Assembly (NCBI GenBank): GCA_013396525.1
Contig: VWYX01000664.1
Coordinates: 252,470 to 316,469, forward strand
Reading direction: 5' to 3'
From: Chaetorhynchus papuensis
Taxonomy: Eukaryota > Chordata > Aves > Passeriformes > Rhipiduridae
DNA length: 64,000 nt
Below, piece by piece: positions 40,401 to 52,983 of this stretch (the first letter of the stretch is position 1; each line of letters opens with the position of its first letter). A program made the translations under genes and the position numbers. The notes beneath the pieces are model-generated. The model was not told where the DNA came from and made no database searches. It saw nothing but the letters and a program-made list of their open reading frames with translations.

Positions 40401-41355
40401 ACAGGAGAAATATTAGGCACACAGCTTTTCCCTCCTTCCTCTGAGGAAAAGACAAGATGCTGGATGGAGTACGCCAAGGTGAGATTTGGCCTGCAGACCA
40501 CCAGCCTGACTGTGCCCGTTTAGAACATCCTGAGAACATCCAAATTGCATTCCCAAAAAGTCAAATTCAGTCATATGTTGTTTAGGCCTAATCCCTATCA
40601 GCATTGTGGCACAAAAATCCCAATTCCCTGCCACTTTGACCTCATCAGACTATAGTCAGGAGCATTTTCTTGAATATGACAATGAAGCACCACTTTGGTC
40701 ACACTACAGCTTCATCCCCTCCCCTATTGCAGTAGAAACGCTGAGATAGGAATCTGGGAATGAAATGTTTTACTGAGAAAGCAAGCAGATGAAGTAAATG
40801 GAATAGAATGGCTCCATTTCAGAGCTGCAGTTACTTATGACACCTGCAGTGTGCATCAATGAACTGTAGAGCAATGTTTTACAAAAATTATTAAGACTTG
40901 GTAATATGAGACCACTTGATGATAACCACTGGGTGAGATGTGCTTAGACCTGGGGTGAGTCTATGATGTATTTCCAGGGGATTAAAAAGCATTGATTCCA
41001 TAGGTTTAAGCATTAGAATTGACACTGTTCTATTAATTCCCAAGAGAAAAAAAATTGATAAAATATTGTCATTAGGATGCTTTTTCTTAAGTAGTTTGGA
41101 AGACCATAATTTACATGGGATAGTAAAATGAGAAAACATTGATTTATGTGAAGTTTTTATCACTTTGAGCTAGTTGTGCACAAACCACCAGGGTTCTCCT
41201 ATAAAATGTCACAAGCTAATAGTATCTCTGGTGTAAAAGCTATCTTAGTGCCATGTAAGAAACCAGGATAAATTTAGAATTCTGATCATAACAGCAACTG
41301 GTATTAAGCATACAGGGAAATTAGTAAAGCATGTTTCTGATGGAGTGTTGGAAGC
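31411..41355. other. Mostly unique DNA, no gene seen
   Basis: No coding or RNA gene was found. Moderately GC-rich patches at about 35740-35850, 38200-38580 and 40180-40510 carry overlapping frames on both strands (for example 114 codons at 40179-40523) with no recognisable domain. A notable CpG cluster lies at 37371-37440. Confidence 0.5.
37371..37440. other. CpG cluster in a CpG-poor background
   Basis: Six CpG dinucleotides fall within about 60 bp (in gacggg, gccgtg, accgat, gtcgga, atcgcc and gacgat), while neighbouring kilobases have only one every few hundred bases. A chance minus-strand frame at 37218-37442 covers it. The cluster may be a small unmethylated regulatory element or a piece of a comparatively recent insertion such as an LTR. 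I cannot decide between these from sequence alone. Confidence 0.5.
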
Positions 41356-41407
41356 ACTAATTTGTATGAAGACTATGCATAACTAATGTATACGAAGACT
41401 ATGCACA
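41356..41407. repeat. 26-bp tandem duplication, two diverged copies
   Basis: actaatttgtatgaagac.. (41356-41381) is followed directly by actaatgtatacgaagac.. (41382-41407). The two copies share 22 or so of 26 bases, including gaagactatgca. This is a simple local duplication. Confidence 0.8.
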
Positions 41408-42590
41408 GGTCTCTGTGTTCTTTCTTTCTTTCTTGTGAGACTAACACAAAAGTGATTGTTGGAGAGGTGCTTTCAGGAGACTAAACAACATCCTAGATAA
41501 GGAAATCCCTCAAACATCACCTGGTCAGGTGTGTTCTAGCCTTGACTGTTATAAACAAGTGTTTGAGAGTGCTTAAAGAATCACCAGCAAGGCTATCAGT
41601 AAGAACCATATTTAATATTGAGCAACAGCTCGACAAAGTTCATTGTCATTGTTCACTGTACTGCTTAATAGGTGGTTAAGGCACACAAAGCTAAAAAAAA
41701 AGGAAAAAGCTCGAGTCAATCAACCCAAACTGAAATATACCAAGAACTGTTTGTGTGTGTGTGTTAAAAAAGGATAGGAATGGCAAGGATAAGAAGGAAT
41801 AGAGCCTGAAGGCTTAACAGCACTGAAACATAACAGTACTCAAACTTATATCTTAACAATTTAGCAAAGGAACAAGACATACCAGCATTTCACTTAGCTG
41901 ATAACTTATTTTCAGGCCTAACTTACTTAGATATCTAAAGTACTCAAACATCGAAGAGAGCAGCATTTCTCCCATATTTGCCATACCATTTGCACACCCA
42001 CATGCACACACACATAAAGAGTCAGTGCAAGGTGCCTGGGAAAAGCTGCCCTGGAAGGCAGTGAAATGCTCACCTTGGATGCCTTTGTGTCTCCTCAAGC
42101 AGTGAAGGGTTGAGCCTCCAGCAATGGGGCATCGGCCCAGGAGCCATTGTCGTTTTGTGACCTCCAAGTGCAGCAAACCCGAGATCTCCCTGGCTCTGGG
42201 AGGTGCCCCCCTCAGAGGGAGGTGGCTGGTCCCACTCACTGCAGTCCAGGAGAGCTCCAGGGGTCTCATTTTGGATCACAGTTTATTGGCCTCAAGCGAT
42301 TGGGCCTTAATCAAAACAATGTTTCACCTTGGTCACGCTTTGGGACTTTCTTTGAAAGTGTGAGAACGAGGATTCAGGCAAGAAAAGTAGTTTCCAAGGC
42401 TGTTTATAAAAAAAAAAGTGGGAGCTCGTTAGGCAGGAGCAGTTCCTGGGAGCAGACGGTGTTTCTGAGGGCCTCAAGAGGAGCAGAGCCCAGGTGCTGC
42501 TCGTCAGGGCTGATGAGGCCTAACGAGCATTCCGAGATCGTGGTGCAGCCTGGAAAGTGGGGGGGAAATGCTCCTCCACATTGACAAATG
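41408..42590. other. Unexplained block, GC- and CpG-rich from about 42.0 kb
   Basis: The left part (41408-41990) is ordinary AT-rich DNA with a short tttc run (41421-41436) and a short gt run (41748-41765). From about 42020 to 42590 the sequence becomes GC-rich with more CpG. Open frames of 138 codons on the minus strand (41853-42269) and 145 codons on the plus strand (42147-42584) overlap there. Neither shows a domain or a plausible splice-bounded exon. An 11-bp inverted repeat sits at 42424-42434 and 42518-42528. It could be a degraded LTR or transposon that I do not recognise. Confidence 0.4.
42424..42528. repeat. 11-bp inverted repeat enclosing 83 bp
   Basis: gctcgttaggc (42424-42434) and gcctaacgagc (42518-42528) are exact reverse complements. 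Pairing does not extend beyond the arms on either side. Both arms carry a CpG, unusual for this window. It could be the ends of a small foldback element or coincidence. Confidence 0.6.
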
Positions 42591-45500
42591 GGCTCTTTAG
42601 CCTCTGTTTACTTTTTCATACTACTGAAAATCTGAGATCTGATATTGTACCATGTCTGTGTTACAGGGTGCTAGAGAAATCTGTGTTCTGTTTTCCTCAG
42701 ATCAGACTGACGGAGCAGAAGAGGCGGAAGAGCAAGCTGATGAGGCTGGGACAGGCATGCCACAGCTGAAGTATCAGGTTTCAACCCCCTGCATGTGGGT
42801 AACACAGCACACATACCAGTCTTCCTGATAGTTTGGAATCTTCACCTTTAAGTCCTGTGTTGCATTTAGGCAACATCAATTTGCCTGTGACTCTCAGTGA
42901 ATCCTACTGCTGTCTGCAAAATCACGAGAGAGAAATCAAGTGGGTACAGTGCTCGTTGGCACTTTTGAAAAAAAACCCACTGGTTTTGAAGCCTACCCAC
43001 TGTAGGGTTTAAACTGGTGCAGTCTGGCCAGAGGACTGCAAATGACAGGAAAGACTATTTCAGTACCGTCACAGTATCCATAACATTGTTCTGGATACAC
43101 ACTGTGCTATCCTAAGTGCAAAGTCACTCAATCCCATGCAAGACAGCAGTCAGAGTGAGTGGAATAAAGGATACCTGAATTATGCCTTTCTTTGATGCTA
43201 CATTACATAGTGGCAAATGGAGTAGTTATTTAATCTTATAAATCTCAGCTTCCCCTTACGTGACTGTGCTGTATTTTCCTTTGCAAAGCACTAGAAATCT
43301 TAAAAAAATTGGTAATTTCCCCCATATAATGGCATAGTCATGTCCAAGATAACATGAGATTAATAACTTTCTTGGCCTTTCTCTGTACAATGAATGAATC
43401 ACAGGTAGGTTTATATTAATGTTTGGTTATACATAGAAGATATGATAATATATATATTTAGTCATCATACTATCAGAGTCTGAATGGAATGCAAATTGAA
43501 ATATTGGGCACTTTTATATATGAGAAACACAGACATTGCCACATGCATCCCTGAGAAGAGTTATATTTCTGTTACAGGAATATTGGATATGGGAAGAAGC
43601 AATGTCATAACATCTGCACTTATAAAAGCTGGACTTAAAACTCTAATTTATTCCAAAATTTACTTCTTTAACTTAGTCCATAGCACATATGTAGTGGCTA
43701 TGTTAGGAGAATTGTATCTCCAAGGTCTGTCTATAAAGAATAAAAAAAAATCAAGTCCTCTATAGGGTGATATATAAAGTAATTTAGGCTACTTCTACCT
43801 TTTCATTAATCATAGAAGAAATCTCTGGCTATCAAGGTTTTTGCCAGGCTTTAATTCCATGATGATTTAAATTGAGATAAATTGAAATACCTGCTAAATT
43901 ATTTCCTTCTCCTCCTGTGTTCCAGCTATGATGCTCATGTGCCCCTATGGTGAACCTGTTCAGTGAGTGAAACTGGGAGAAAACTATCCTTAGAGAGAAA
44001 AGAAATTAATCAAAAGCAACACAAAAAGTAGCTTTCCATGAGTTTTATTCCCTGTACTGAATAATTTTGCAATATGAACTGAGCACTTAGCCTGGCCCAA
44101 GAGATGAAGCAAGAGTCTGGAGAAAAGAACGCAGACCTGGGACTAAGGACAATGCTAACTTACATCTGCTTTTGGTTGGAAATGTCTGCATTTAAACAGA
44201 AAACAGAGATTGTGCACTGGAATTGAAAACAAAAGATGCCAAGGAAATTCAGAAGCCGTAGACACCTACAGAGTTTCAGGCCTATTTTTGGGCTTGGCTG
44301 TAGTTTTGTTATGGGTTTATAGGCAAAGACAAGCTTTATTCCGTATCTAGTTCTGTGCAAAAAAAATGCAGAGTGAGTTCAAAACATTGTCATATCAGGA
44401 TGGAAGTTGTGTCTAATTAATTCCCTTGGTACTGTAGGATAATTTTCCTTTGCATGCTCAACAGTATTATGTTCAATTGTGAATTTTAAATAATCTTTTT
44501 GGGTGTCTAGTTTTTGTAAGAAAAGTATTCCACAACTCCAAACCACTGCTGATGGAAATCCTTTGAATGATCCTTTATTTTCCTTAATTTATTCTTAATT
44601 TTTGTATTTACTACTTTATCAAAATTGGCAGGCATATTGATAGGAGATAATGAACTTTTAGCACGCTTTTATCTTATCTAGAGGGAATGATAGCATGCAA
44701 ATCTAGCTAATTAATAAATCAAAGCAAACTACAGATCTAGGTTTGCCAACATAATGTTCCTTGCTAACCAGTTCTCAAGAGCAAACAAGCTCTGCAGTTG
44801 GAAATGTGTTGGAAGTGTAAATTTCTCATAGCACAGCTGCACTGTCTTAGGCATGGGAGCCCTGGGGAGTCTGGACTTGACACAGCTCCCATGCCAGCTC
44901 ATGTCTGGAGGAAGTCATATGGCTGGCAGGCTGGAGATGAGGCAAAGCTTGAACTCCAACCTGGAGGCTTGAACTCCAACCCAGGCAAGCAAGTTGAGTC
45001 ACCTGGCACAGTGAACTGAAGCCACAATCAATCAGACATAAAAATGAAGTTCAACAAATGACTTCTGGATGAGAGGAAGAGGCTGGAAATTGTTGCAATT
45101 GTTACTTGCAACCTATCCTCGAGGTTAAGGAGAGCTGCTAGACACTTGTAAGCTGCAATTGTGTCAATAAAATTATTTCCCTGGGTAGCTCATCAACTGA
45201 CTCAGCAAATAAGAATTTAAAACTTCCTCTATTTGCAAGAATAAGAAGCAGCACAGCCATTATCTTACTAAATTATGTTTTTCCTGGACCACTTTCAATT
45301 AAGCACATTTTCAACAAGTCCCTTCCATTTTGCAAGATAATACTCCTTAGTGCACATGTTGTGGAATGTGTGAGAAGAAAGAGATCCAGGAGTTTCAAAC
45401 CTCACCTCATCAAGTCTTTGAGTAATTTCTAGTAATGGCTTATTCTGCTACAGTGCCTCTCCTCATGAGGACGTTGAAGCCACTTAAGAAAGCAGGGAGA

Positions 45501-45954
45501 GAAAATTACATCACCTTTCACCAAAATGCTGCCACTTCTGAGGACAAACACTCAAGCTGTCAAGTGGCAAACAGAAGAATGATAGCAAATGAAGAATGCT
45601 TTCTGCCATGAAAAGCAGAAATAATGGAAACTAAATACATCATCCCCTCATGAAAAACATTTAAAACACCATTTCTAGCCTCTGTATATCTATGGGAAAA
45701 GTTTCATTAGTATTTAATAACCACAGAATATTAGAGAGTTTTCTTGATTTACTTTCAAATTGAAAAATGACACCTGGTAGCACAATGCCTCATACAAAAT
45801 ATTGGAGACCTTTTGATTATTAGCTTGGACCAGTAATTGTAAGTATTTAATGCTGCAGAACTACATAATGCAAACCCCTTAAATTTCACTGGAAGTTTGC
45901 ATCTACCTACTGACCCATGTTGTGACATCTGAAAAAATCATAGACTTAGGCAAC
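42591..45954. other. Unique AT-rich DNA, no gene seen
   Basis: No gene or recognisable transposon was found. A short direct repeat gcttgaactccaacc occurs at 44947-44961 and again at 44967-44981 (20-base period). Everything else is unremarkable. Confidence 0.5.
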
Positions 45955-46165
45955 ATAATAATAATGTTACTTGGCACTTTACATCTTTAAAGAACTATGG
46001 AAATGTTAATTAATTTCTACAACAGCCTAAGGAGTAAATATTTTTGTACTGATTTTACAGATTAAGGGGATGAAACATAATGTGTGGACATGACTTCTCC
46101 AAGGCAATCTATCAAATAAGTGTCAGATGTGGGGCTAGAACTCAAAGATTCATCAGGCCTTTAAA
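45955..46165 (+). mobile_element. MIR-like / CORE-type ancient SINE relic
   Basis: Landmarks occur in MIR order on the plus strand: cttggcactttacatc, gttaattaatttctacaaca, attttacagattaagg, gacttctccaaggca, then gtgtcagatgtggggctag and aactcaaag. These correspond to the MIR core, the attttacagatgagg block, the acttgcccaaggtca block and the gagctggaac block. Divergence is heavy, consistent with an insertion predating modern birds. Confidence 0.65.
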
Positions 46166-46660
46166 CAATGGTGCCTGGGGCAGCCACTTATTTATTTATT
46201 AAAAGTAGCTTAAACCATTCACAGATTCTCTTTAATATGTTATTGTACTGTGTATTGATTATTTAAAATAGAAGCTGATGATTACTTGTTTGGTTCAATT
46301 TTTACAATTTTTTTTTTTTTATATTTCAGCCTCAACTTCAACATTCTTTTCCATAAAATTGACTGCATTCCTATCCAGAAATCAGGTATGTTAAAATATG
46401 TCCAGAAGAGCCCAGGATAGCATCTTGGAGCAGAATGCCTGTGTCAGAATGGGTGTGTAAAATTTGCCTTTCCTTCTGGTGTTTGGCTGGTTCTTTTCTT
46501 AATGATATTTCATTTTTATAAAAGCAGATCCTATCCTTTCAGCCCGTTGTTTTGTTTTTATTTCAGTTTGCTTTGTAACAGTAGACAGAAAAGTTTCAGA
46601 TGCATCTTTTTTAAAGTTATTATTATCTTAAATCTCCTGTACCCAAGAGCTTCAGAGTCT

Positions 46661-46725
46661 TTTGGAAAGCTTTTCATTACGCAGAAACAAAGGCTCAGAA
46701 ATGTGGCAACTTGTCCAGCAGATCA
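46661..46725 (+). mobile_element. Possible MIR-like relic
   Basis: ttacgcagaaacaaaggctc followed by agaaatgtggcaacttgtcc recalls the MIR phrase attttacagatgaggaaactgaggc..acttgcc. It is a single weak block with no supporting flank, so this is tentative. Confidence 0.3.
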
Positions 46726-49109
46726 ACTCAATGGCCAAAAATGCAAAGTATCTGAGCAGATTCACCAAACCGTACATCTGAAAATTCATGTTGAATACAA
46801 GGACTAGAAAACAAATAAGATGGATGTGCTACTTCACTGCACAGAATATTTAGTCTGATAAAAGTTTTTAGCCTGGGACAGTCAAAGAGCAAATCCAAAG
46901 CTGAGGAGACCTCTTCTTCCTCTGCTTGGTCTTCTCCCTTCCTATCTGAGATCTGGTCTAACAGAACTAACAGATGATGTCCTCCTCAAGATCTTCTACA
47001 GCATACCTAGGAAAATACACTTTATAATAAAAAAAGCAAATGATCCACTTCCAAAATAAGCACTATTCTTTCCAGTCAGTGTCCCAGTTTTGTCAGTCTT
47101 AAGTCCCTGAATAAATACACTTGAGAGCCAAGAGTGCAGAATTCTCCTGTCAACACTAGTCCCATACAAAATCAGTCTATTTCATTTTCTCTTATTTAGA
47201 AAAGAAGCTCTTCAGCTTCATCCTGCAGAGCATTCACTCATCTATGCCTAAGCAGTGCATTTCACTTCCAGCTCACAAGAATTAATTTCAATCACTATTT
47301 GAAGACTGAGCCAGCTGAATTGAAAGCTATATATTTTCCTATGAAAGAGAAATAAAGTAAAGTCCTTTGGAAGGAATTCTGATAGGAATCTGATTAGGAG
47401 TCCCACTCTAGATTTTCTAGAACTCTGTGTACATTTTAATTCTGTTACAGCTACAAATATACAGTAGTGTATTCTTTGCACACACTTGTGGCAAATATCA
47501 GTGCCAGTTCATTTGGTTTGATGGCATGGTGTTTGGGAAAGTGACCAGGATTCTCACATGCAGCTAGGCTTCAAAGGGTGTTCCAGTGCAAAAAGGAGAA
47601 ACAAGTGAGGAAAAACTAAAAGGAGAGCAGCAAGAAGAGTGTTTGCCACTGTTTGTGTTTACCCCTTTAAAAGCTGGTGAGTTCTTGGGCCCAAATATAG
47701 TGAAGCCAGAGGGCAGAAATCATCTTCCAAATCCAACATAACTCAGATTGAAATCTGACACCAGTCTAGAAATAGCATCCCCTTCAGGCTAGTGCTGCTA
47801 CAGCTACACCTAGATACTACCTCTCAGAGAGGGAACATCCAAGCCTTCCTCTTGGAAGACACGTTACTGGATCACCAAAACACCAAGCTGCAGCTAAGAC
47901 CATGACAGTTAGCTAAGCCTACCTTCATTTAATTATGATAATGAGCTCTACTAAATCTTTAATTAACATCCAGACAAAAGCCTTTTTCGTAAGAGCAACC
48001 CCAAAATCTGGATTCTTCTCTACTGTCCTCAAAGACTGCTGATGTTTATTATAACATCCACCCACTGTGAGCTGAGAACATGAAATCCTGTCTGCACAAC
48101 CTGGGTGATTTCATAGCCACAACAATTCCAGAAGAATGGATATAGTGGCATGTATCTGCTAAAGAAGCTTTCTGTCCCGAAAGCAGTCAGTAAATTTCAG
48201 TGGAGGGAGCTTTCCACTAACCTATTTCTCCTTCCTCATAGTAGGATTCCTGCTTTTCAGCAGTCTTCACATGAAGAACTTGTCTTCTGCTCACTACTAT
48301 ACTACTATACCCATATAGGAATATTGTCTCTTGAAAAGGCCTTCCCCTTGCAGTGTCTGTTCAAGACAATACTCTGTTTTCTACCCTTTTCTATAGTGTG
48401 GCTATGGGCTCCCTGCTGTAATAAAAAGCCATAATTTTTGACTTTTGTAGTGGCTACTCTTCATATCAATATCATGTAATGAACTCTGGGAATCCACAGG
48501 ATGATGAATTGTACAAATGTACATCAGTCTCAGTGCAGAGAACTGTCTCAGGAAGCAATGAGCTTTGGATGCTTTAGGTTTTTACACTTAATTAAATGAA
48601 TTCTTCAGAACTGGAACCAGGTATTTTTTTCCTTGTTGTTTGTTTTGGTTTGTGTTTTTCCAAAGGTTTGTTCCAAAGAAAGTTAGGTCAGAGCATTAGT
48701 CACTGCTGTCAGCTTCTGTCACCTTTGTTCGCCGGTGACAGGATCTGAAGGCCTGTGTGCAGTCGTACCTATCTCTGTCCTAAACATGCATCAGTGGTTA
48801 CCTGAAAGGCTGTGGATGAGAAACTGCCATCTTCCCTTGAGTAATTGTAACAAGGAAGGAGGACGCTGTGTGCACTGATTTGACAAAGGATTAACCTGTT
48901 TCCTCTACTGTAAAGTTGTAATGGGCTCATTCATTACTCATAGAGCTTCATGACACGTCACATGTTAGGGAATGATGCCTCTGGTTTATTCTAGGAGGTG
49001 AATGGTTAGGACAGAAGGGATGGGAGCCAGACAGGAGTGCTGGAGGAGGAGTGCTAAGTTAGATAATGATAATTTATACTGATATAAACTGGGATAACAA
49101 TTAACTGAC
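46726..49109. other. Unique AT-rich DNA, no gene seen
   Basis: No gene was found. A T/G-rich simple stretch lies at about 48625-48670. The sequence from about 48680 to 48970 is repeat-free and motif-rich, but I have no evidence of function. Confidence 0.5.
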
Positions 49110-49240
49110 TTTAAGCAGTGTTTTAGGGCTTTCAGAGTGCTATGAAAACATTAATTAACCTTCACAATTACCATTCTGAGATGGGTAAATATCCACCAGT
49201 ACACTGTGATTTGCCCAAGAAATCCACATTTTGAGACAGT
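49110..49240 (+). mobile_element. MIR-like ancient SINE relic
   Basis: agagtgctatgaaaacatt, aattaaccttcacaatt, cattctgagatgggtaaat and gatttgcccaaga follow the MIR order (caaagcgctttacaaacatt, attaatcctcacaa, tgagatgggtaaat, acttgcccaagg). It is on the plus strand and diverged. Confidence 0.6.
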
Positions 49241-49329
49241 AAGAAAGAAAGAAAAAAAAATCCCTGGTTGTGATATGCATGTATATTGGAAAAATAAAGC
49301 TGTGCAAAAATCATTGAACCCCATGGTGT

Positions 49330-49830
49330 ATGTCTTCACCATCCTGTAAATGGCTGTTGTTTTGGGGGCTGTCAGTCACACAGAATGGAGCCCTGGGGCA
49401 GCACTGAGGTGATGCTGGCTGGGACAGTCAGCCCCGCAGTGCACTGTCTCCGCTCTAGCACAGGCAGGCAGCACGTGTAATTGCCCACACTCCACTCTGG
49501 CAGCCTCCCCATGTCAGGAGCCTGGCCCATTTCCCTACGCTTAAAATTTAATCAGAGATTTTACTGCTCATCAACAGCTTAACGGGAGCAGTTAGAACTC
49601 TAAAACTTTGCATATTTTGGCTTAATTACCACTAACAGACAGATGCCACTTTCAAGCACTCTCCTTTCCCAGCCCTTGTTCCCTGCAGCTGCTCAAACCT
49701 GGAACATAAATTCATTGGTTAAATAACCGATAAGAGGCAAAGTGATTAGGGATTAATGGGAAAGACAGAAATCTCCTTATTTCTCTTTGATGTTTTAATT
49801 TTGGTTATCTCTGCTAAATTGTGGTCTGTA
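49330..49830. promoter_or_regulatory. Candidate conserved non-coding element
   Basis: A GC-rich part (about 49360-49530, containing cagcacgtgtaattg) passes into a motif-dense AT part (about 49530-49830, with tttgcatattttggcttaat, tggttaaataaccgataag and gtgattagggattaatgg). No repeat family is recognisable. E-box (cacgtg), octamer-like (tgcatatt) and homeodomain-like (taat) words are present. I infer possible enhancer function from texture alone. Confidence 0.3.
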
Positions 49831-50059
49831 CCTCCCATTCAGCAAGATAACAACTCTTCTTATCCCTGCTTTAAAGCAACAAGTAAATGGAGACAATATA
49901 GGAGGGTATAGATCTTGAAGTGTCAGGGCTTACTGCTACCATGTGTGATTCGTGTGTATAAGCAACAATGGAATTCAAACACAGTAAGGGAAAGGATGCC
50001 CCTTCCCTGGATAGATTCTCCATTTGTTTCTTTTTTGGGTGCTGGGTTTCTCCTGTGAT

Positions 50060-50101
50060 GGGGGGGGTGAAGGAGGGGTAAAGGGGGGTGGAGTGGGTGG
50101 G
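50060..50101 (+). other. Strong G-quadruplex motif
   Basis: Five G runs occur in 42 bases: G8 at 50060-50067, G4 at 50075-50078, G6 at 50083-50088, G3 at 50095-50097 and G3 at 50099-50101. Loops are 7, 4, 6 and 1 bases. This satisfies the usual four-run rule with loops of 7 or fewer, in more than one register. Such motifs can affect replication, transcription and sequencing coverage. Minus-strand translation of the tract is a proline/threonine-rich chance frame. Confidence 0.85.
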
Positions 50102-51989
50102 TGGAGAAGCAAATAAGGAAATAGTTGTTTTAAAGACAGGAGAAAATGTCACAGTGATCCAGGACCAAAAATTAAAATGCACATGAATGATGATGGCTGT
50201 TCCTGGGACAAAGGAGCTGTATTCATTTGAGACAGACCTATTAATGTCCTACTTTGTCATTTTCCATTTCCTCCAGAAAACCACGTTTTTAAGAGCACTG
50301 CAGTTGACTGAGGCAAAAACGAAACCAGTACATTTGAAAGAGGAGCCCAATGCCCCACTTTTTAAGTTCTCCCTGAGGAATGAATTCTGTCCACACTTCT
50401 TTTCATTTTGTGGAACTATCCCTTTAAATGGAGGGAGAAGAAATGCTCTGCCTGTGGATCTGAATATTCTAACTAAGGATTAAAGCTTTTGGAAGGCAGA
50501 GTCTAGGATGCTGTTTGTTGTCGCGTATTTATAAGGTAACTTGTGAGGTTAAACTAGATCTTAGATTGAATGTCTGCACTGATATCTGCTTTTTCCAAAA
50601 CAGTAGTCAATTTTGGATAGAGAAAATTTTAGTGACCTCATAAGAAAAAGACTAAGTAAAAAGCCATTTTTATATTAGCACATGGCTGGATGCATGAGCA
50701 AACACAGATTCAGGATTTATCAGTGTCTATTGAAAATTTGTCATTGCTTCCTAGAAAACAAGGGTCATAGTTTCAGTGATTTTTTAACGAAATAATAGAT
50801 GAACAGATTATTTTATGTCCATAAACTACCTTGGGGAGAAAGGAAAGAAAAAAACCCAAAACCCAAAGACAAAGTCAACCGTGAAACTCAGCAGAACTTT
50901 CAACCAAATCACAGTCAAAACCTGATTCCCAATCCATGTGAGTCTACTATTTTGCAAAAAAACTTTTTCTTGCAACAGTTCTTTTACCTTGGCAGAAACT
51001 CTGACAGAACAGAGAATGAAGTTTGTTCTGTCTGTTCTGCCTGATATTTTGCATGTGTGGAAGAAAATAGACAACAGAAGTTCAGGATTAATAATCCATG
51101 AAGAGCTCATTACTACATTGTGGGACAGATCCTGGATTCCACCATGCTGCATTTGTTTCACCTCACTAACTCAGGAGAGAAGATACTGCTTGCATCTTGG
51201 CAGCGCAGCAAAAATGGCTTTCTGCACTTGCTCACCTGCCTGATTTGAGGGACACCTTGATGGCAGGGCAAAGTCTCAAACAGAAATAGCCCTGATGCTG
51301 TCCTGTGTTGACATGCAAGCAACAATGAGTCAGCAAGAAGAGGTCCAGTAGATGGTGCTCAAGACTGCAGTAAAATCCTAGGTTTTGTAAGGGTGCACTT
51401 CAAATGGTTTTCACTGTACAGCTCTTTTAATCCACCTCTTGTCCAGCCACCTCCCATTCCCACAAGGCTTTGAATAGGGCTTCTGAGAGTTCCCAGACTT
51501 CAGAGGCACTGCAAGAGTGTTCCTAACTTTGACAGAGTCAGCATAATTCTGACTAAAATTAAAAAAACAAACTGGTTTTCAGATGCTGTATTCCCAGTAA
51601 AGATTGGATATAAAAGAGGATCTTAGTATTTTTAACTTGTAATAGCTCAAGGTTTCAGAGAAGGACCTAGGTTTCACACCAATAATAGTTACCATCCATT
51701 TTGTCTTGGTTTTTCTACTTTTCTGGATTTCTCCCTGCTCATTGTAAACATATTTTTAGAAGCAGTCAGACAATCTTCGTTCCTTACTCACCATGGCAAC
51801 TGGTGGCTACACCAGCTTTACAGCTCTCTTTTCAAAACATGGTAAGGCTGACTTGAAGTGTAGTAGAAGTCTCTGTATTTCAGAGCACAATGATCTTTGT
51901 GTTGCATAATTATGGCTTTAGACTTAGCAAAGTATGTAATTTGTCTCACAGTATAGAGAAGAGTTTGGTTTTGTTCTTTGAGTGATCAA
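50102..51989. other. Unique DNA, no gene seen
   Basis: No gene or clear transposon was found. Overlapping frames of 98-111 codons on both strands (50187-50483 plus; 50826-51161 minus) have no recognisable domain. Confidence 0.5.
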
Positions 51990-52175
51990 GAAATCTGGAT
52001 TCATCTGGTATGGCCACAGTCTTACTGTGTAACCTTGACCAAGCTGTTCAATCTACCACTCCTTCTTTCCTGTTTGTAATGGGAGACACTTCCCTATCTC
52101 TCAGATTGCTGGACTTGTTAATGCATGTGAAGATTTCTACAACTACAATGATAAAAGCACTTAAAATGTCACAAT
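51990..52175 (-). mobile_element. MIR-like / CORE-type ancient SINE relic (antisense)
   Basis: On the plus strand, ttactgtgtaaccttgacca, then tttgtaatgggagacac, then gttaatgcatgtgaag, then aaaagcacttaaaatg match the antisense MIR order (ttactgtgtgaccttgggca, ccatctgtaaaatgggga, attaatgtatgtgaag, aagcgctttgagat). This is one of the clearer relics of its kind in the window. Confidence 0.65.
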
Positions 52176-52983
52176 CTATTTATATACCTATCTAACTGAC
52201 ATCAGGTAAAGACATCCTTTGATAGAAAGGACAGAGGAAAGTTTAAGCATTTCAACATACCTGTAGCATCACAAACAGTTATTAATTTCCACATATTTCA
52301 TCTCCAGAATATTCTGCCTTCAATGAACAATAGAGCCTGTGAATTCTGCAGCAATTACTCGTTCTTCTGCAAAGCATTCTTGGGAGTTTTATTTTTAGAT
52401 ATGGGAATTAAATGACTCAATTTTCCCTCTTGTTGTCTCCTATCTCAGCAAGCAATAAAATGTCAGCACTGTGGTAGGTAATGGGAAGGAAAAACACCTC
52501 TATTGAATGAATAGAGTTATAGCTGAATATTTTCATGAACATTCTGCTGGTGCCTTAAGCATAACAAACACTGCAGGTAAAAGATATCAGAGATAACAAA
52601 AAATGAACTGAATACAAATAAAATCATTCATCAGATGGCAAAATACCACAATTCGTAAGGGAGAGCTTTTTCGACTTCAGCCAGTTACTGCACTTTATTT
52701 TTTCAAACTACTTTTGACAGATTCAGATAGAAGACGAATACAATATCCAACAAAAAATAAGGTATGCTGCAGTAATCTACCTCTGTCACTGAACTTAAAC
52801 CATGAAGCGAAATGCTTGAAACATTGTTGTACTATAGGTTTCCCAATTTAGATAAGGAATATAATTAGAATTAAAGAGGTGAATTGCAGCTCATGTTCTG
52901 AGTGTTCAGCTTAGAATACTGGAAGGATCATCAGAATATTTATCACTGCTTTAAATAAAGCTGGAGTTTCCATAACCCAGGGC
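52176..52983. other. Unique AT-rich DNA, no gene seen
   Basis: Nothing recognisable lies between the MIR-like relic and the LTR. The long minus-strand frame that begins at 53390 runs slightly into this stretch from the LTR and is not a gene. Confidence 0.5.
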
